NCBI RefSeq assembly: GCF_028858725.1
Contig: NC_084773.1
Location: 5,260,350-5,324,349 of the forward strand
Reading direction: 5' to 3'
DNA length: 64,000 bases
DNA from: Colius striatus
Taxonomy: Eukaryota > Chordata > Aves > Coliiformes > Coliidae
Position numbers and translations under genes: made by a program. Under the pieces are notes generated by a model that had not been told where the DNA came from, searched no databases, and saw nothing but the letters and a program-made list of their open reading frames with translations. The number at the start of each line of letters is the position of its first letter. Positions within the stretch are counted from its first letter, which is position 1. This document shows, piece by piece, positions 39,037 through 51,100 of the stretch.

Positions 39037-42000
39037 GATAGATAAAGTAAGTAATTCCATGCTAGGAACAAGAAGAGTTTTCTTTGTGGAAAACATTTAC
39101 CAAAAGGTAGTCCAGAAACATTTTCCAGGAGAAAATAAGTTCAGAGAGGTTTGGAATTTGGACTGCAGTACTCAAGTTCCAGGGAGCAGGTGGGCAGTAA
39201 GTGGCCCAGGACTGATTTTACTTAACGTTGGTCACAGTCATTTTCAGCTCAGTGAACAGTGGGGATAAGAACACACCTGAGAGAGAATGCTCTGCCACCA
39301 GTCCCCTCTAACACCTTCCTTGCACAGCATGAACTGTTATATTAGGGTCAGTGCAGGGAAGGGTGTCCTCACTAGAAAGGAGGGGGAATGCAGCTAGATA
39401 GTTGTGAAGACCAAGGTGTTAAGAGGGAGGCATCCAAATATATTAAAAAATGCAGCCCTCAACACCTGCAAATGTAGCTCAAGTGGGACTTAAAAGAGAA
39501 CTCAGAGGTTTCCCAGCAGTGATCTCTAGGTATATGCATTATATCTATACACACTGAGATCTGCTGTTCTGTGAAAGCCACTGAAAACGCAGTGCCTGTG
39601 GTCAAAGGTGCTTGGTGAAGATAAGGGCCAGCCAGGTTTAGCTTCTTACCCAGTAACAGAAAGTAAGAAGTGAGGATCAAATGGCATGAATTCTGAGTGG
39701 ATCTCCTGCTTCTGAGATGTGATTTGGCACTTGGGAAAAGGAAGAATGTTCCTTTCTAAATACCAACAAAACAGTGGGGTTTTGCCATGTGTTGTGTGGG
39801 CAAAAAGCCTCTGTCCATAGATTCAATTTACCAGTGGCTTCACAAAAACCTGCGCCAAACCTACATGGTTCTAGTAGAAATGCAGAGTCATGGAACTGAT
39901 CGTGGCTCTCACTCCAAAATCATTGTGATGTCGTTTTCAGATTATCTCTAATCTACTTTACCCCCAAATCCCTTCTTCCTGCTCCCCATCCCATTACTTG
40001 AGACTTGGCAGTTGGAGAAGGTGGAGGGCAGCTCTCATCATGCTGCAGATCAGCTTACAACACGTGTGTGTGTACCTGAAGTGTCACTGCTCACATGAAG
40101 CACAGAGAAGAAGATGGGAAAGGAAGTGCTTATGACTTCAGAGTCACCTTCCACTTCTCTCTCCAGTGCTGTGGGAAGAAGTGGCTGCTGCTGCTCTCAT
40201 GGTGCTGTGTCGGTCTCATGCAGAGGTCTGTGCAGTATTCCTCTGGAAACTCAGCCACCTTTTGTGTTAAGTGGCTGCAGGAACATCTCAAGCAAGTGCA
40301 TGTGAGGGATGTAAAACCAGACAGGCAGCTGTACAAAGCACACAAAGGCAAAGAGCCTAGAAGAAAAAGACAGAAACTAGTGGTTCTGTGCAGGAGCTTG
40401 CCTGGGAACGAAGGCTTCCCTGGCCCCCAACATCCATCCTCCCACTGGAGCTCTGCTTTCCTTTGGGAATCTCCATGCTGCAGAGAAGGGGCACCTGAGC
40501 CCCATGAGAGCTCCAGGGTTCATGATGCTGCACTTAGATGCTGAATGGTTACCCTGGCATGCTCTATAGGCCAGAGAGGGGTTAATTCTTATGGAGCCTA
40601 GTTATGGCAGAGCCTCCTACTGCTGTAATCCTGCAGGGTTTACAGTCCCACTGAAATCTCTGATGTACTGTTGCACACTAGTGCTTGTGTAGTGCATGGG
40701 CTTGGTTAAAGCAAGAATCCCTGTTACTCTGCTACAAGATCACTGTGAATTCTGATAGACACATTTAGGAACAGGTCAACCTTGAGCAGAAAGTGGGTAG
40801 GACAAAACCCAAGCTAGTCCCAATTCTGCTTCTAATTATATTACAGTAAATGACTAAGAAACTCACTGCCAGAAAAAGAAATTCTCCAACATCGTAATGA
40901 CGTAAATGAAGCTGTAATGCTGCTATGAACCGTATTGCCTCTGAAACGACATATTAAAAGGCAACATCTAAAAATATCAGGTTTCAAATCAACCTAAATT
41001 GCAAGACAGGCCACTTTTTACAAGGCAAAAGAGCCCAGCTCTCTCTCTCTGTTTCTAAGGGCTCATCTTCAGCTGTGTTATTCCCTCTCTGTCTGGAACA
41101 TCATCATATTGAGGATCTGTGTACAAAGTACAACATGTTTTAGTACAGTGTAGCATGCACGGAGCAGATACTGAAACTATTTCAAGGCAAAGAAAAATAT
41201 CAGAGTATGCTCTTCATTTCAGACCTCATCCTTTGCTGGCGGAGGAAAAGATCAGGAGGCTGTCGCTCAGGGGCATTGCGGTGGAGCTGCCGGAGCCCAT
41301 CATGCAGCCTCTCCCAGTTATGGCCTTCCAGGAGGAGTCCACGCCTGCCTTTACAGCACCAGCTCCAGAGAGCAACCCACCTCAGACACGAGACCCTGAA
41401 GAAGACCTTCTCTGCATTGCAAAAACCTTCTCCTATCTGCGAGAATCTGGTAAGGCTCAAGAAAGTCATGGGGTCAGAAGGCTACAGGGAGCCAGGAGCC
41501 AACTCTGCAATCTGAGCTCCAGGAAGAGTCTCCTGATCCCACTTCAGATAGGAACCTGTCTCTGTCACAGACACAGCTGAGTCATGTGGATGGACGCAGC
41601 AAGTGTATTTTCAGCTTCTACAAGCTCGTTTTATGAAGTAATTTATTGCTAGCATAAGCAAAAGCTTCATCTTTTATCACTGAATCAAGAGAAAGAATTG
41701 CAAAAAGGCCCCTCTGTAAGCTGCAGTAGCTGGCAGAGTAATCATCCTCATCCCAAGCCCCAGCACAACAATGACAAGCATAGGTAGGAAACCCTTAGAA
41801 CTTGACACAGTCCTAATTTCTGAAGGCCTTACCAAGTCTGAGCCTGGTTGCTTCCCAGGCCCTGAACACGGTAGGCTTTAAGGCTTCCCTAAATAAACCT
41901 CCAGTCCTTTGCTTCATTCTTTCCCTAACAAGCTCTTTCTGGCCTGCTTTTCCAGGTTGGTACTGGGGATCTATCACTGCCAGCGAGGCCAAGCAGCATC

Positions 42001-42458
42001 TCCAAAAGATGCCTGAGGGCACCTTCCTGGTACGGGACAGCACCCACCCCAGCTACCTGTTCACACTCTCGGTCAAGACCAATCGAGGCCCCACCAACGT
42101 GCGCATCGAATACACTGACAGCAAGTTCCGGCTGGACTCCAACTACCTGTCCAAACCTCGCATCCTGGCCTTCCCAGACGTGGTCAGCCTCATCCAGCAT
42201 TACGTCACGTCCTGCACTATGGAAAGCAAGGGCGAGGCTCCTTACCCGCCCCCGGCTCCTCTACCTCCCGTGCAGAAAGAGATGGCGGCAGCTGCAGTGC
42301 ACTTGAAGCTCATCCGGCCGCTGGGCCGCAAGGACAACATCCCCAGCCTGCAGCACCTGTGCCGGCTGCGCATCAACAAGGCGGCAGCCGACGTGGAGCA
42401 GCTGCCTCTGCCGCGCCGGATGACGGACTATTTGAAGCAATACCCTTTCCAGCTCTGA
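36656..42458 (+). CDS. CISH: CISH, cytokine-inducible SH2-containing protein (three coding exons)
   Basis: Joining 36656-36675, 41223-41449 and 41956-42458 gives 750 nt, 249 residues plus stop (human CISH is 258). CISH is a cytoplasmic SOCS-family feedback inhibitor. Its SH2 domain binds phosphotyrosines on cytokine receptors (EPO, IL-2/IL-3, growth hormone, prolactin), blocking STAT5 docking. Its SOCS box recruits Elongin B/C and Cullin-5 for ubiquitination. Visible parts: conserved MxLCVQG start; [20 protein letters not shown] extended SH2 lead-in; SH2 from Trp84 with FLVRDS and phosphate-binding Arg109; BC box [10 protein letters not shown] at about 213-222; Cul5 box LPLP at 232-235; C-terminus [10 protein letters not shown]. 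All junctions are GT-AG and keep frame. STAT5 pairs upstream and an AU-rich 3' UTR fit a rapidly induced, short-lived mRNA. Identity is certain within the SOCS family. Confidence 0.97.
36676..41222 (+). other. CISH: CISH intron 1
   Basis: 4547-nt intron beginning GTAAG and ending CTTCATTTCAG at 41222. It contains a TG/TA/GATA microsatellite at 39006-39044 and a TCTCTCTCTCTCTG run near 41041. No CR1 copy or additional exon was recognised. The open frame at 40095-40544 is treated as chance. Confidence 0.9.
39006..39044. repeat. Microsatellite (TG)n(TA)12(GATA)2
   Basis: A short TG run passes into twelve TA dinucleotides (39013-39036) and then two GATA units. Pure enough to be length-polymorphic. 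It lies in CISH intron 1. Confidence 0.92.
41223..41449 (+). CDS. CISH: CISH coding exon 2
   Basis: 227 nt encoding the end of Gly7 through residue 82 plus one base of codon 83. It carries the variable N-terminal region ([12 protein letters not shown], then [14 protein letters not shown], similar to the human VMQPLPAGAFLEE block) and the conserved [19 protein letters not shown] before the SH2 domain. The acceptor is TTTCAG at 41217-41222 and the donor CTG|GTAAG with GT at 41450-41451. Confidence 0.95.
41450..41955 (+). other. CISH: CISH intron 2
   Basis: 506-nt intron from GTAAGG to CTTTTCCAG, with a CTAAC branch-like motif about 30 nt before the acceptor. Nothing else was recognised in it. 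Confidence 0.92.
41956..42458 (+). CDS. CISH: CISH coding exon 3 (SH2 domain and SOCS box)
   Basis: 503 nt completing Gly83 and encoding residues 84-249. It starts [19 protein letters not shown] and includes [28 protein letters not shown] and [12 protein letters not shown] of the SH2 domain. A proline-rich linker ([11 protein letters not shown]) follows, then the SOCS box ending YPFQL and TGA at 42456-42458. The exon is GC-richer than its flanks, as usual for avian coding exons. Confidence 0.97.
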
Positions 42459-42847
42459 AGCGAGGCCCTTCTCTCTCAGGCATGACAGACAGGGACGGAA
42501 GGAAGAGAACTTGGTGTCTTTGTCCCGCTGAAACGCGGCCTCGGGTGGGCACAGTAAAAGCCCTGATTCTCAAGCAGAGACTGCATCCATCTTCCCTCTC
42601 TCCCCTTCCCTCTGAATCCATTCCAGCGCCAGGGAGGAGTTGGTGGTTTCGGTGAACGATGGGACACAACCTGAGCTCTGAACCTCAGGCCTCGCTGACA
42701 GTGGCTGTGAGAATGTGCTGTAGGCATGTGCACACTACTTGAATCTCAGAGTTGCTGTGACACCAGAAATGTTGACATTGTTAGTTTTGCTATTTATTTC
42801 CATGGCAGTTTCTCTCCTCGGGATATTTTAAAAGCACCTTTTACTTT

Positions 42848-42865
42848 TTGTTGTTGTTGTTGTTT
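42848..42865 (+). repeat. TTG trinucleotide repeat in CISH 3' UTR
   Basis: Five TTG units followed by a T run. A short simple repeat, likely transcribed within the 3' UTR. Confidence 0.8.
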
Positions 42866-43553
42866 CTTTTTCTGTTGTGGAATTAGAGATCAAGATTCCC
42901 AGCCAACTGGCAGCCAAAAATCTGTGGGAATTTGGATTTGGATTCACATCCAAATTGTACCTGTTTGAGCCTGTCCCTGTAACAGGTCACAGGAGTCCAC
43001 ATCCAAGCTCCCTCAGACTGCTGGAGGAAGTGGGGCTCAGATGACTGTATCTAGACCCACCTCTACAGAAGCAGAGAATATCCTTTTTCTTTCTTCCTTA
43101 GCTCCAGGGGGCTGGGTATCATAAGCTCAAAGCACATTGGCAGCAGCTTGTGCGTCCCTCAGCTGCATTCTGCATCATAGGTCATGGACAGGAGACGTCT
43201 TCAAGGAAGCCCTTCTTCCTTGAAAAGCTCTAAGCAGAGATTTTGGATATTGAGCTTGAGCCAGGGAGCACTCATCCCCCCTCCTCTGGTTTTTTTTTTC
43301 CACCCACCTTCTCCATCTTCAAAGGAAGTTTGTGACAAAACATTTAGAAACAAGCAGTCAGAAACCCAACCTTCTTATTCACAGGCAGAGGTTTGGTTGC
43401 AGAGCACTCTGCAATTTGGCTTGCATTTTGAAAAGAGCTGTTCCCTGACGTTGCCCTTGCCCTGCAAGACACGGAGCAAGAACAGACTCTCCTCGAGCAG
43501 GGGTTCAGAGACAGCTCTGCTGAGCTGCACCAAAGACATACGTGGCTTCAGGA

Positions 43554-43570
43554 TATTTATTTATTTATTT
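43554..43570 (+). promoter_or_regulatory. AU-rich element in CISH 3' UTR
   Basis: TATTTATTTATTTATTT contains three overlapping ATTTA pentamers and the TTATTTATT nonamer at 43557-43565. Such elements recruit ZFP36/TTP and related proteins and mark unstable mRNAs. This fits a transient feedback inhibitor. The p38-MK2/MK3 axis, which includes the product of the neighbouring gene, is known to inactivate TTP. Confidence 0.8.
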
Positions 43571-44907
43571 GGAGGGCTAACAATTTGGAAGCACCTCAGT
43601 ACAAAGAGCTGTCCTTCCTCTGGGCTAACACAATGCCAAACTGCCAGTTGCTCTGCTTTTGCCAGCATTATTCCCAAGCCACATGGCTTCGGTCAGAGCT
43701 AGGCTCCAGCACACACTGGAAACCACAAGCCAACTTTTCTCTTTGCCAAGGTCCAGCCCTCTCCTCTCCCTTTCTCCAACTTGCATGTTTGTTATCTGTA
43801 ATAAGATCTTTTTACTCTGGGTTTCCTTCCATCACCCCATCCCTTTACAGCCCTGCAGATAAGCACAATGGCTCTCCCTTGCTTTTTTTCGTGGTTAGGA
43901 GGGACAAACAGCAGATGGGATCTGCTCAGAACAAAGCATAGACAGAAAAGTGGGCACTTCTGTTTGTTTGCATGATCTCATCGCCTTCTCACCCTGTAGG
44001 AGCCAGTCCATGCCACTGAGTGAGAGTAGAGAGGGGAACAGATGGGTCTAGAGAAATTATATTTTGGCTTCTTTTGCCCCTAAGACCCCATAATTTGATC
44101 AAGCATGAATCAATGCTAAAGATTCCTCGTACGTCTCTCCCTGGGACTGTGTCTCCAAGGCTCTACAAATTAAAAGAGACAAATCCCAGCTACACCTGAG
44201 GGTTAAGAGAGAAGGTGGGAAAAGATGGGATGGTGACCCAGGAGACAAGCTCAAAACAAGGGCAGACTTTCTTGCACCCTATCTTAAAGCTGCCCAAAGG
44301 GATGAGATGGCCTGATGTGCTTAGTCAATGTCCTTTATTTTTCCCCTCCACATTTATACAAGTTTGTGCTCTTGCAAGCTTTGTTTTTGATACTTTGGTG
44401 ATTGACAATGTGCATGTGTGATGTCAGGTTTGCTTTTTGTTATAGCCTTCCCCCTGCCCCATCTGGGCATCTCTGGGGGGGTACTGAATGAGAACTTAGA
44501 AGGCAAAACAAAAAGCTTCTTTTTCTTTTTTATATAATAGAAACCAAACCACTGAAAAGGCTTCCTTTTATCCAAACACCTCTATCTGCCTGAGGACACT
44601 GGGAGCAAGGAAACCACAGCTCTTCAAGGAGCAGCAGTGATCTCAGGAAGCCCATATGGCTTGGCCACAGGCTTGGTATCTGCAGCGTGTAAAAGCTCGG
44701 TTTGGGAAACGTACAGCGGGACAGGACAAGCTGCTCAGCACTCTGCAACTTGCCTCCTACTTGATCTTTTCTCTGTTGGGGGTAATGAGGAAATCAAGCT
44801 TGCAAGGTTTGACCTCGTTGCCCCAGGAGAGCCCCAGCTAAAATGACAGAAGCATGTAAGGAGAATGAATGCCTGGTTAATCCCCAGGAGGACGAAGCTA
44901 AGCTGAA

Positions 44908-45015
44908 GGCTGTAAGCTCACGTGGGCAGGGACCATGTCTGTTACATGTTTGTTCTGCGTCTAGCACAATAGGGTTCTCTAGGTGCTACTGCAATACAAA
45001 GAATAAACAATACAG
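44908..45015 (+). repeat. Old retroposon 3'-tail-like sequence
   Basis: GCTGTAAGCTCACGTGGGCA, GGGACCATGTCTGTT, a CTAGCACAAT block, GGTGCTACTGCAATACAAA and AATAAA follow in the order typical of amniote MIR/L2-type or CORE-SINE 3' ends (CTGTAAGCTC...GGGCAGGGACC...CCTAGCACAATG...AATACAAATAATAA). The assignment to a named family is from memory and uncertain. It ends on the first canonical poly(A) signal of CISH. Confidence 0.45.
45002..45007 (+). terminator. Candidate CISH poly(A) signal AATAAA
   Basis: First canonical hexamer found downstream of the CISH stop codon. It lies at the end of the retroposon-like tail. A second AATAAA at 45083-45088 is followed by a moderately GT-rich stretch (CAATGTGCAAGTCTTTGGT). 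Either could be used. Confidence 0.5.
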
Positions 45016-45110
45016 TTACTCCAGAAAGTCAGTTTCTTCTATCTTGACACAGTTTGTTAAAAATCATTTGACATGGATTTTAAATAAACGTTTTAAATAC
45101 ATTTTAAAGC

Positions 45111-48100
45111 CAGTCAATGTGCAAGTCTTTGGTAAAACCTGAATGGATGAATTCATGTCCTACTCACAAAACTCCTCCCTAAGACGACTGAGGAAACTCG
45201 TGACTTGTTTTCCCACCAAGACACAAACCCTTTAACCAAAAGAAAAGCTGCTCAGATACTGGGAGAGTTAACACCAAAGTCATCATCAGTGCCAGCCTGG
45301 TTTCTACCACACAGATAAGCAACAGCACATCCCACGTCCCAGGCTAATGGCTGAAGGAACATTCTTCAATCATGTAGAAAAGCTCAGGAAAGATTTTTGT
45401 ATCACATCTCTGTGCCATACAAAACCATTACAATCTAGGGGAAAGGAGATGGAACGTAACTGCAACTTTGGCAACTTGTTTACAGCAAAGAAAAATCCTG
45501 CTCATGGTTAAGTGTTGAAAAATGTGTCTCTAAAAGGCACACCATGCTTTGGATAGGAGACCACAGCCTCAGCTTTTCCTCATGTTCTGCTGCCACTGGG
45601 CCTCAGTCTGCCCATGTTTGTGGCCTGGCTCGTTGCCCTTTCCTCTTCTCACACCTCACACGCCAGGCACAGCAGTGGGCAAACCAGCTGGGTCTGCCCT
45701 ATGGTGTCAGAGGGAGACAGAGGCCACTCCATCTGTCCTGCCTTGGGGAGATGCAGGGAATACCTTGAGGCAGCCCCACTGCTGGCACCTGACTCCACTA
45801 TGGTCCCTTTGCATTCACTTCCCTGGAGAGCTGCTCACCCTATCCTGTCCTAGCATGCCCTTAACCACTGGAAATACACTCAGAAAAAAACCCAGCAGCT
45901 CAACTAGTTCCTCTCTGTCATTCTCCCTTTCTGAATCCACTGGCAGAGTTCAAAACTCTGCTTTCAAGTGTTCCTAAAGCACGTGCTGTCCTTCCTACCC
46001 CAGCCATGGGGCTGGCATTCACTAGCAAAACTGTTTCCACAACCTCATCCACCCGAGCCCATGGGTAGAGTTCCATTGCATGCCAACCAGGAAGCGTTGG
46101 CAATGGAATCGTTTGTTAATAGTAAATAATTTGTTAATAAGTTAAAGTTGTTAAACAAAACCAATCTAAACTGTAAACCCTCTTGGGTTTAGGGGAAATG
46201 AGCTAGACAGGGTAGAAATGAAACACAGCCACGTGGAAAAATGAAAACAAAAGGAAGGAAAAGCTGTGTTCGTCTTTAAAAGGGGTCTTTGAAAACCCTA
46301 GAAAACACTGATATGCAGCATTTCTGACACATTAGTAAGTAGTTTCTTAGTTTCCATAGCTAGGCTAAACTCTTCCCCTAGCTACATGTATGAAACCCCG
46401 TGGCTCACTTTCCACAGGTTGAAGGCAGAAACGCCTGGCGTGAGTCACGCCAAGACATAACTGCAGTCACACGTGGGTTTACTGCCTCGGCTGTTATCTT
46501 AATGACTCCCACTCCTGCCTCTTCAGCACATTTCGTTAGAGCAAACAAGGTTCCAGTTCTGAGAACTCCTGGGCCAAAGCTCCAGGTAGACTCAACTGAT
46601 TTTTACAGTTGAGGTCCACATTGCTGGAAACAAGAGCACTGGTGAAAATGCAGACTGAGCTGTAGTGAAATACAGCAGCAGTGCCTCTCCCTGCCACACC
46701 TGTACAGTTTGCTGAGCCAATGCCAGACAATTTGGTTGGATTTTCTCTTGCTTTGAAGTTTCTGGCTGCAGATAGGACACCTGGACATGGAGCCCTGTCT
46801 GAGAGGTCCAACAAGCAAACTGATAGGCTGGGGAATAGAAATCCCAGTCCCATGCTACCATGGCTCACTGCAGTGGCAGAAATACCCTGCAGTTTGTCAG
46901 GCACATGTGGCATCATTTTCTGTCCTAATAAGCCTTCTGAAACTGCAACAAGTACAAAGGGAAAAGAACCTGTTTATGCGCATGTGCTCCTATCCTCTCA
47001 AACTTACTGAAGTCTTCTTCTTTTCCCTAGCTACTCTCAAGTACATAACTTCCCTTAGCCCAAGCCAGACCAACTGGCAAGAAATGAATCAGCAGAGAGT
47101 ATTTAATTCTCTTATGATAGACATGGTCAGGTGTTTCAAGCAACTGACCTATTACATGGCATTTCCAGTCCAAATTCCAATGTCAGTCTTACCTGACACC
47201 TACAAAACTAGAAAATTGAAATCAAAATTAACTGGTCACTGTATGTATGGCTTATCTGCTCTGCTGAATCACATTCTTGTGTTCAAATATGTTAAAAGCC
47301 AGATATCATAGTCCTTTCCTGTCTCTTCTTCATGACTACAGAAACACTTATAGTCCTCACAGAGATGCACTAACCCTTTCCCCATCGGCACAGCAAAGGT
47401 CAGGAGCAGGGGGTAAAGCAATATCCAGTAAAGTTATGTCAGGGCAACTTTAGATGCCAAATAACATCTTCCAACTCAGTTCCTATCAGCATCATCACAA
47501 CACCTGTGTCTTGTCTCCAGTGAACCCCATCTACCCTTCACAGGAGAAAATGAAAGAGAAAACCAGCAGATCAGGCAGTTCCTTATGAAACAAACCAGCC
47601 AAAGGTAAAAATGAGATATCCTTTAAAGAGCCATGCCCTGTCCTTGGGCAGAAATGTGCATTCTTCTGCTTTTTTCTGCTCACAGCTACATAGCACTGGA
47701 TTTTTAAGAGGGAGTACGAGGGAACTCATCCTGCCAGTGTTGCCTAACAGCACGATAGCAAAACGAGGGCTATGCAGTTGCTAAGTGCATTGATAACACG
47801 TTCAGACTCAGGCTCATTTCTTGAAACATGTCTATTTTCTGCCCACACCCAGCCCTGCCTATTTATTTTTCTTTATAATCACGGCTGCCAGAGTGTCAGG
47901 GAGCAGGAATGCGCGGAGGCATGGTTTTATCTGGAGCCTAGTGCTGCCTCACGTGAGCCCTTTTGCCATCTTCCACTTACACTTCCCTGAGAAACACGAT
48001 TGTGTGGCTTCTGCTACACACCATACAAACAAGTAAGCAAATAGCCCTAGGAGCAGGCACAGTGCTGCAACATCAGACATCCATCATCACCTCTGCTGTG

Positions 48101-51100
48101 CATCCAAAAGCAAGTTTAAAGAGAAGTGACAAAGTGGACCTAGGATTAAAATGAGACGAGACTCTCGGTATTCACATCATGTAGACTGCTAAGTGTGCAC
48201 AAACATACTCTTCCAAATTATAGCAAGAGGTAGGATTTTTCTTACTTGACAAAAGATTGACTTGTTCAGAGGAATAAGCTACTGGTAGGCAAAATGGAGC
48301 CCAGACAGAAGAAAAATCATCTTAATGCTTCATTATCAGCCTGGGCATTAAACTTCAAAAGGCAACTATGAAAAGTAAGTAAAATCCAATTTGGGTTTTA
48401 CACAATAACATAAAAATCTTAACCTGATAATTTAGAGGGCTTTTTGGATTGGGAAAGGGGAGAGATAGCTTCAGAACTTGAGCTAATATTCATTAAAGAT
48501 GAGACTCGACGAAAGCAGAAATTGTACTGCCAAGCATTGGTGGCTTAGTCCTTACAATTTCCTTTTAACCCATCATGGTAGTACTCACAGCCAGGTTGTT
48601 GGGCTATATGGCCTTCAGGTCAGCTCCACACAGAGCTGGGTCTTGCAAAATCATCATTTGAATAATTTAAGTACAGAAAAGACCAGAATCCAGAGAAAGC
48701 AACCTGTCCCAGCAGAGCAAAGCATCCCGTCAGAACTGCTGTGTGGTGCTTGGTTGCTGGCTGGGGTTAAACCATGACACATGTCAACCTAGAGATGCAG
48801 AAAAGGGCTTCCTTTTGGGCACAGAAATTACTTTCACCCTTTTGGTTTTTTTTCCCCTCAGACCTTACTTGGAAGGGATTTCTCCTGAATTACTTCTTCA
48901 ATGCAATGTAGCAGCTCAGGCTTGAGTTACAAAAGTGAATACAACGTCAGGTTTTTAAAACAATAGCTATTTTATAAGAGTGCTCTGTCTCAGCAGGAAA
49001 GGCATTTGCTCTAAGGTACCCCAATGCAACTTCAGTGGCAACAAAGACTGGAAATAATACTGGCTACTGCAGCATTAGATTGTCCAAACTTACAATCAGA
49101 GGCTTGGTGTTTCTCAAAACTTTATGATATAAATACACCAGATGGAAGGACAGAGGAAGAGCTGGTCAACCAGAAAAGCAGTGGCAGAGCCCAGCCAGGA
49201 CTCAACTTCTTGGCCTCCAGCCTGGCAGTCTGTGTAACTCCATCATGTGATTGCCTTGATCTAGAAGATACTCTGCAACTTTTCCACTTGCAGCTGTAGA
49301 AGTGCTGCTCCTACTGAAACAGCCCTGCCTATGAAACTAATCAGCCAACAAGGGCTAAATCCAGGTTCATTACTCATTGAGTGTGGTGGGAATTCATTCA
49401 CTTCAGGGTTGAATTTGGTCCACTTGACGTTCCTAGTTTTACAGAGAAGGATTTTAGCCTTGGTGTAATTCTGAATTTGTCATTAAAGGGACCTGTAACT
49501 CTGAGGTGCAGCTTGCTTAACACAAGGAAAACCTTCACACACTGCCCCACCAGCATGCAGAAACCCTAGCCTGGACATTTATATTTTTAAAAGCAAAAGG
49601 AAAGCTGATTGTGTATTGTACAGTTCTGGCTTCACTTGAACTCACCTACAGCTACGCCAGCCAGAACGTTTGCAATGTCACTTTGGGATGTAAATGTCAG
49701 TCCATGGAAAACTGAGCAGACAAACCTGGATTGAGCTCAGCAAACTCGTTTCACATTGGCTAGGGCAGAGCTTTCAGTGACGACAACTCTTAAAAACAAC
49801 AGCTCGGTGTTATACTTGTGAAAAGAGGCAGCAAGACCCAGTGCTAAGCTCCAGGGATACCCATCCCATCCAACTGTCCCTTGCTGCTTGTTCTTTATAG
49901 GCTCTCTCAGTGCAAACTGGCAGAGAGATTTAATAGCTGATCAGAGAGACTGCGGAGCCTTTAATGTCAGGACTATCTCTTCCCTAGAACTGCAATATGG
50001 TTTGAAATCTAGTTTACAGAAGGCAGTGCTGTGTTTATACTTGTTCAGTAGTTACCCAACTTGGCAACGACTCTTCCCATCATGCAAGTGTCATCGCAGC
50101 CATTGCCAAATGCTGCAGAGGCAGAGTTCAAACCACCACCTCCGAGCCCGTAAATATGGTGAAGAAAATGCTGCACCGTGCACATGCTATGTGTTTGCAC
50201 CTGTCTGATAGTGTTAAGTAGTAAGCAAAGGTGTGGCTGTGATTAAAATGTAAAGTTGAAAAAGCCCAAAACGTGACCTAATATTATTTCCAGGGAAGAT
50301 GTTGGAAATCTCTTTGAAAATACCTCTCTCTTTGCCTTTGCTTTTGGAACACTTCTTGCATTGTTTTAAGACTCTGCAATTCATCCCTCTAATTCCCTCC
50401 TCTCCAGTCCTGTGCTGTGAAAGTCATCTTGGCTGAGAGGCATTGGGCAACGTTTTGGAAGGACCATGTACAAAACAGCACCGTGAGCCTGCTGCAATGA
50501 GGTGGAATGGCACTGGGCTGAACAGCCCCAACACAGGGACTCCAAATTACTCTACTCTTTCCAAGAATATAGGAGTTGGGAGGCTTCCCTATGCATGCAA
50601 AACCTTTTCTTGCTGTGCAAACCCTCAGGAGTGAGGAGCGGGGTTAGTGTGACCTGCCAGGCTGCTGACTCGGGGTATTCACAAACAGCAGCTCCAAGCA
50701 AGAGCATGCAAGTGTTGTAACAACCTCAGTGCCTCGGGATACTGAAAACTAACTACGAGAAAGGTGAGGTGGTGGGGAAGCACTTTGCTGCAGAAGTCAT
50801 CAATTCTGTTGCAAATAGCTGCACTTTCCACTTTCAATGTAGATGACTTGGATGAAACAAACCAGACTGATGTGCCACTCCTCAACTCAGCCCCTCTCCT
50901 CATCCACTTCACTTCCCTCCTGACCTACTTGTGCACCCCAGGCCATACATAACCTTCTCCTTGGCTCAATCTCACCTCAACCAAAACACATCAGGCAGGG
51001 AGGAGACCAGATCTGTGCACTCCTTCACTGCGGGTCCCCCCTGTTTGGATGTGCTGAGTGAAGAAGGTGCCTGAAGGCCATTGTTCTTCACACCCCTGAG

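Larger units (their letters stand above)
42459..45110 (+). other. CISH: CISH 3' UTR (extent estimated)
   Basis: Non-coding sequence after the CISH stop. No AATAAA is seen before 45002, and a second follows at 45083, so the UTR is about 2.55-2.65 kb unless a variant signal is used earlier (ATTAAA occurs near 44170). It contains a TTG repeat, a strong AU-rich element and an old repeat-like tail at its end. The extent is inferred from signals only. Confidence 0.6.

Noticed and set aside
40095..40544. 149-residue frame inside CISH intron 1
   Set aside because: It lies between well-defined splice sites of CISH and has no recognisable domain or acceptor/donor of its own.
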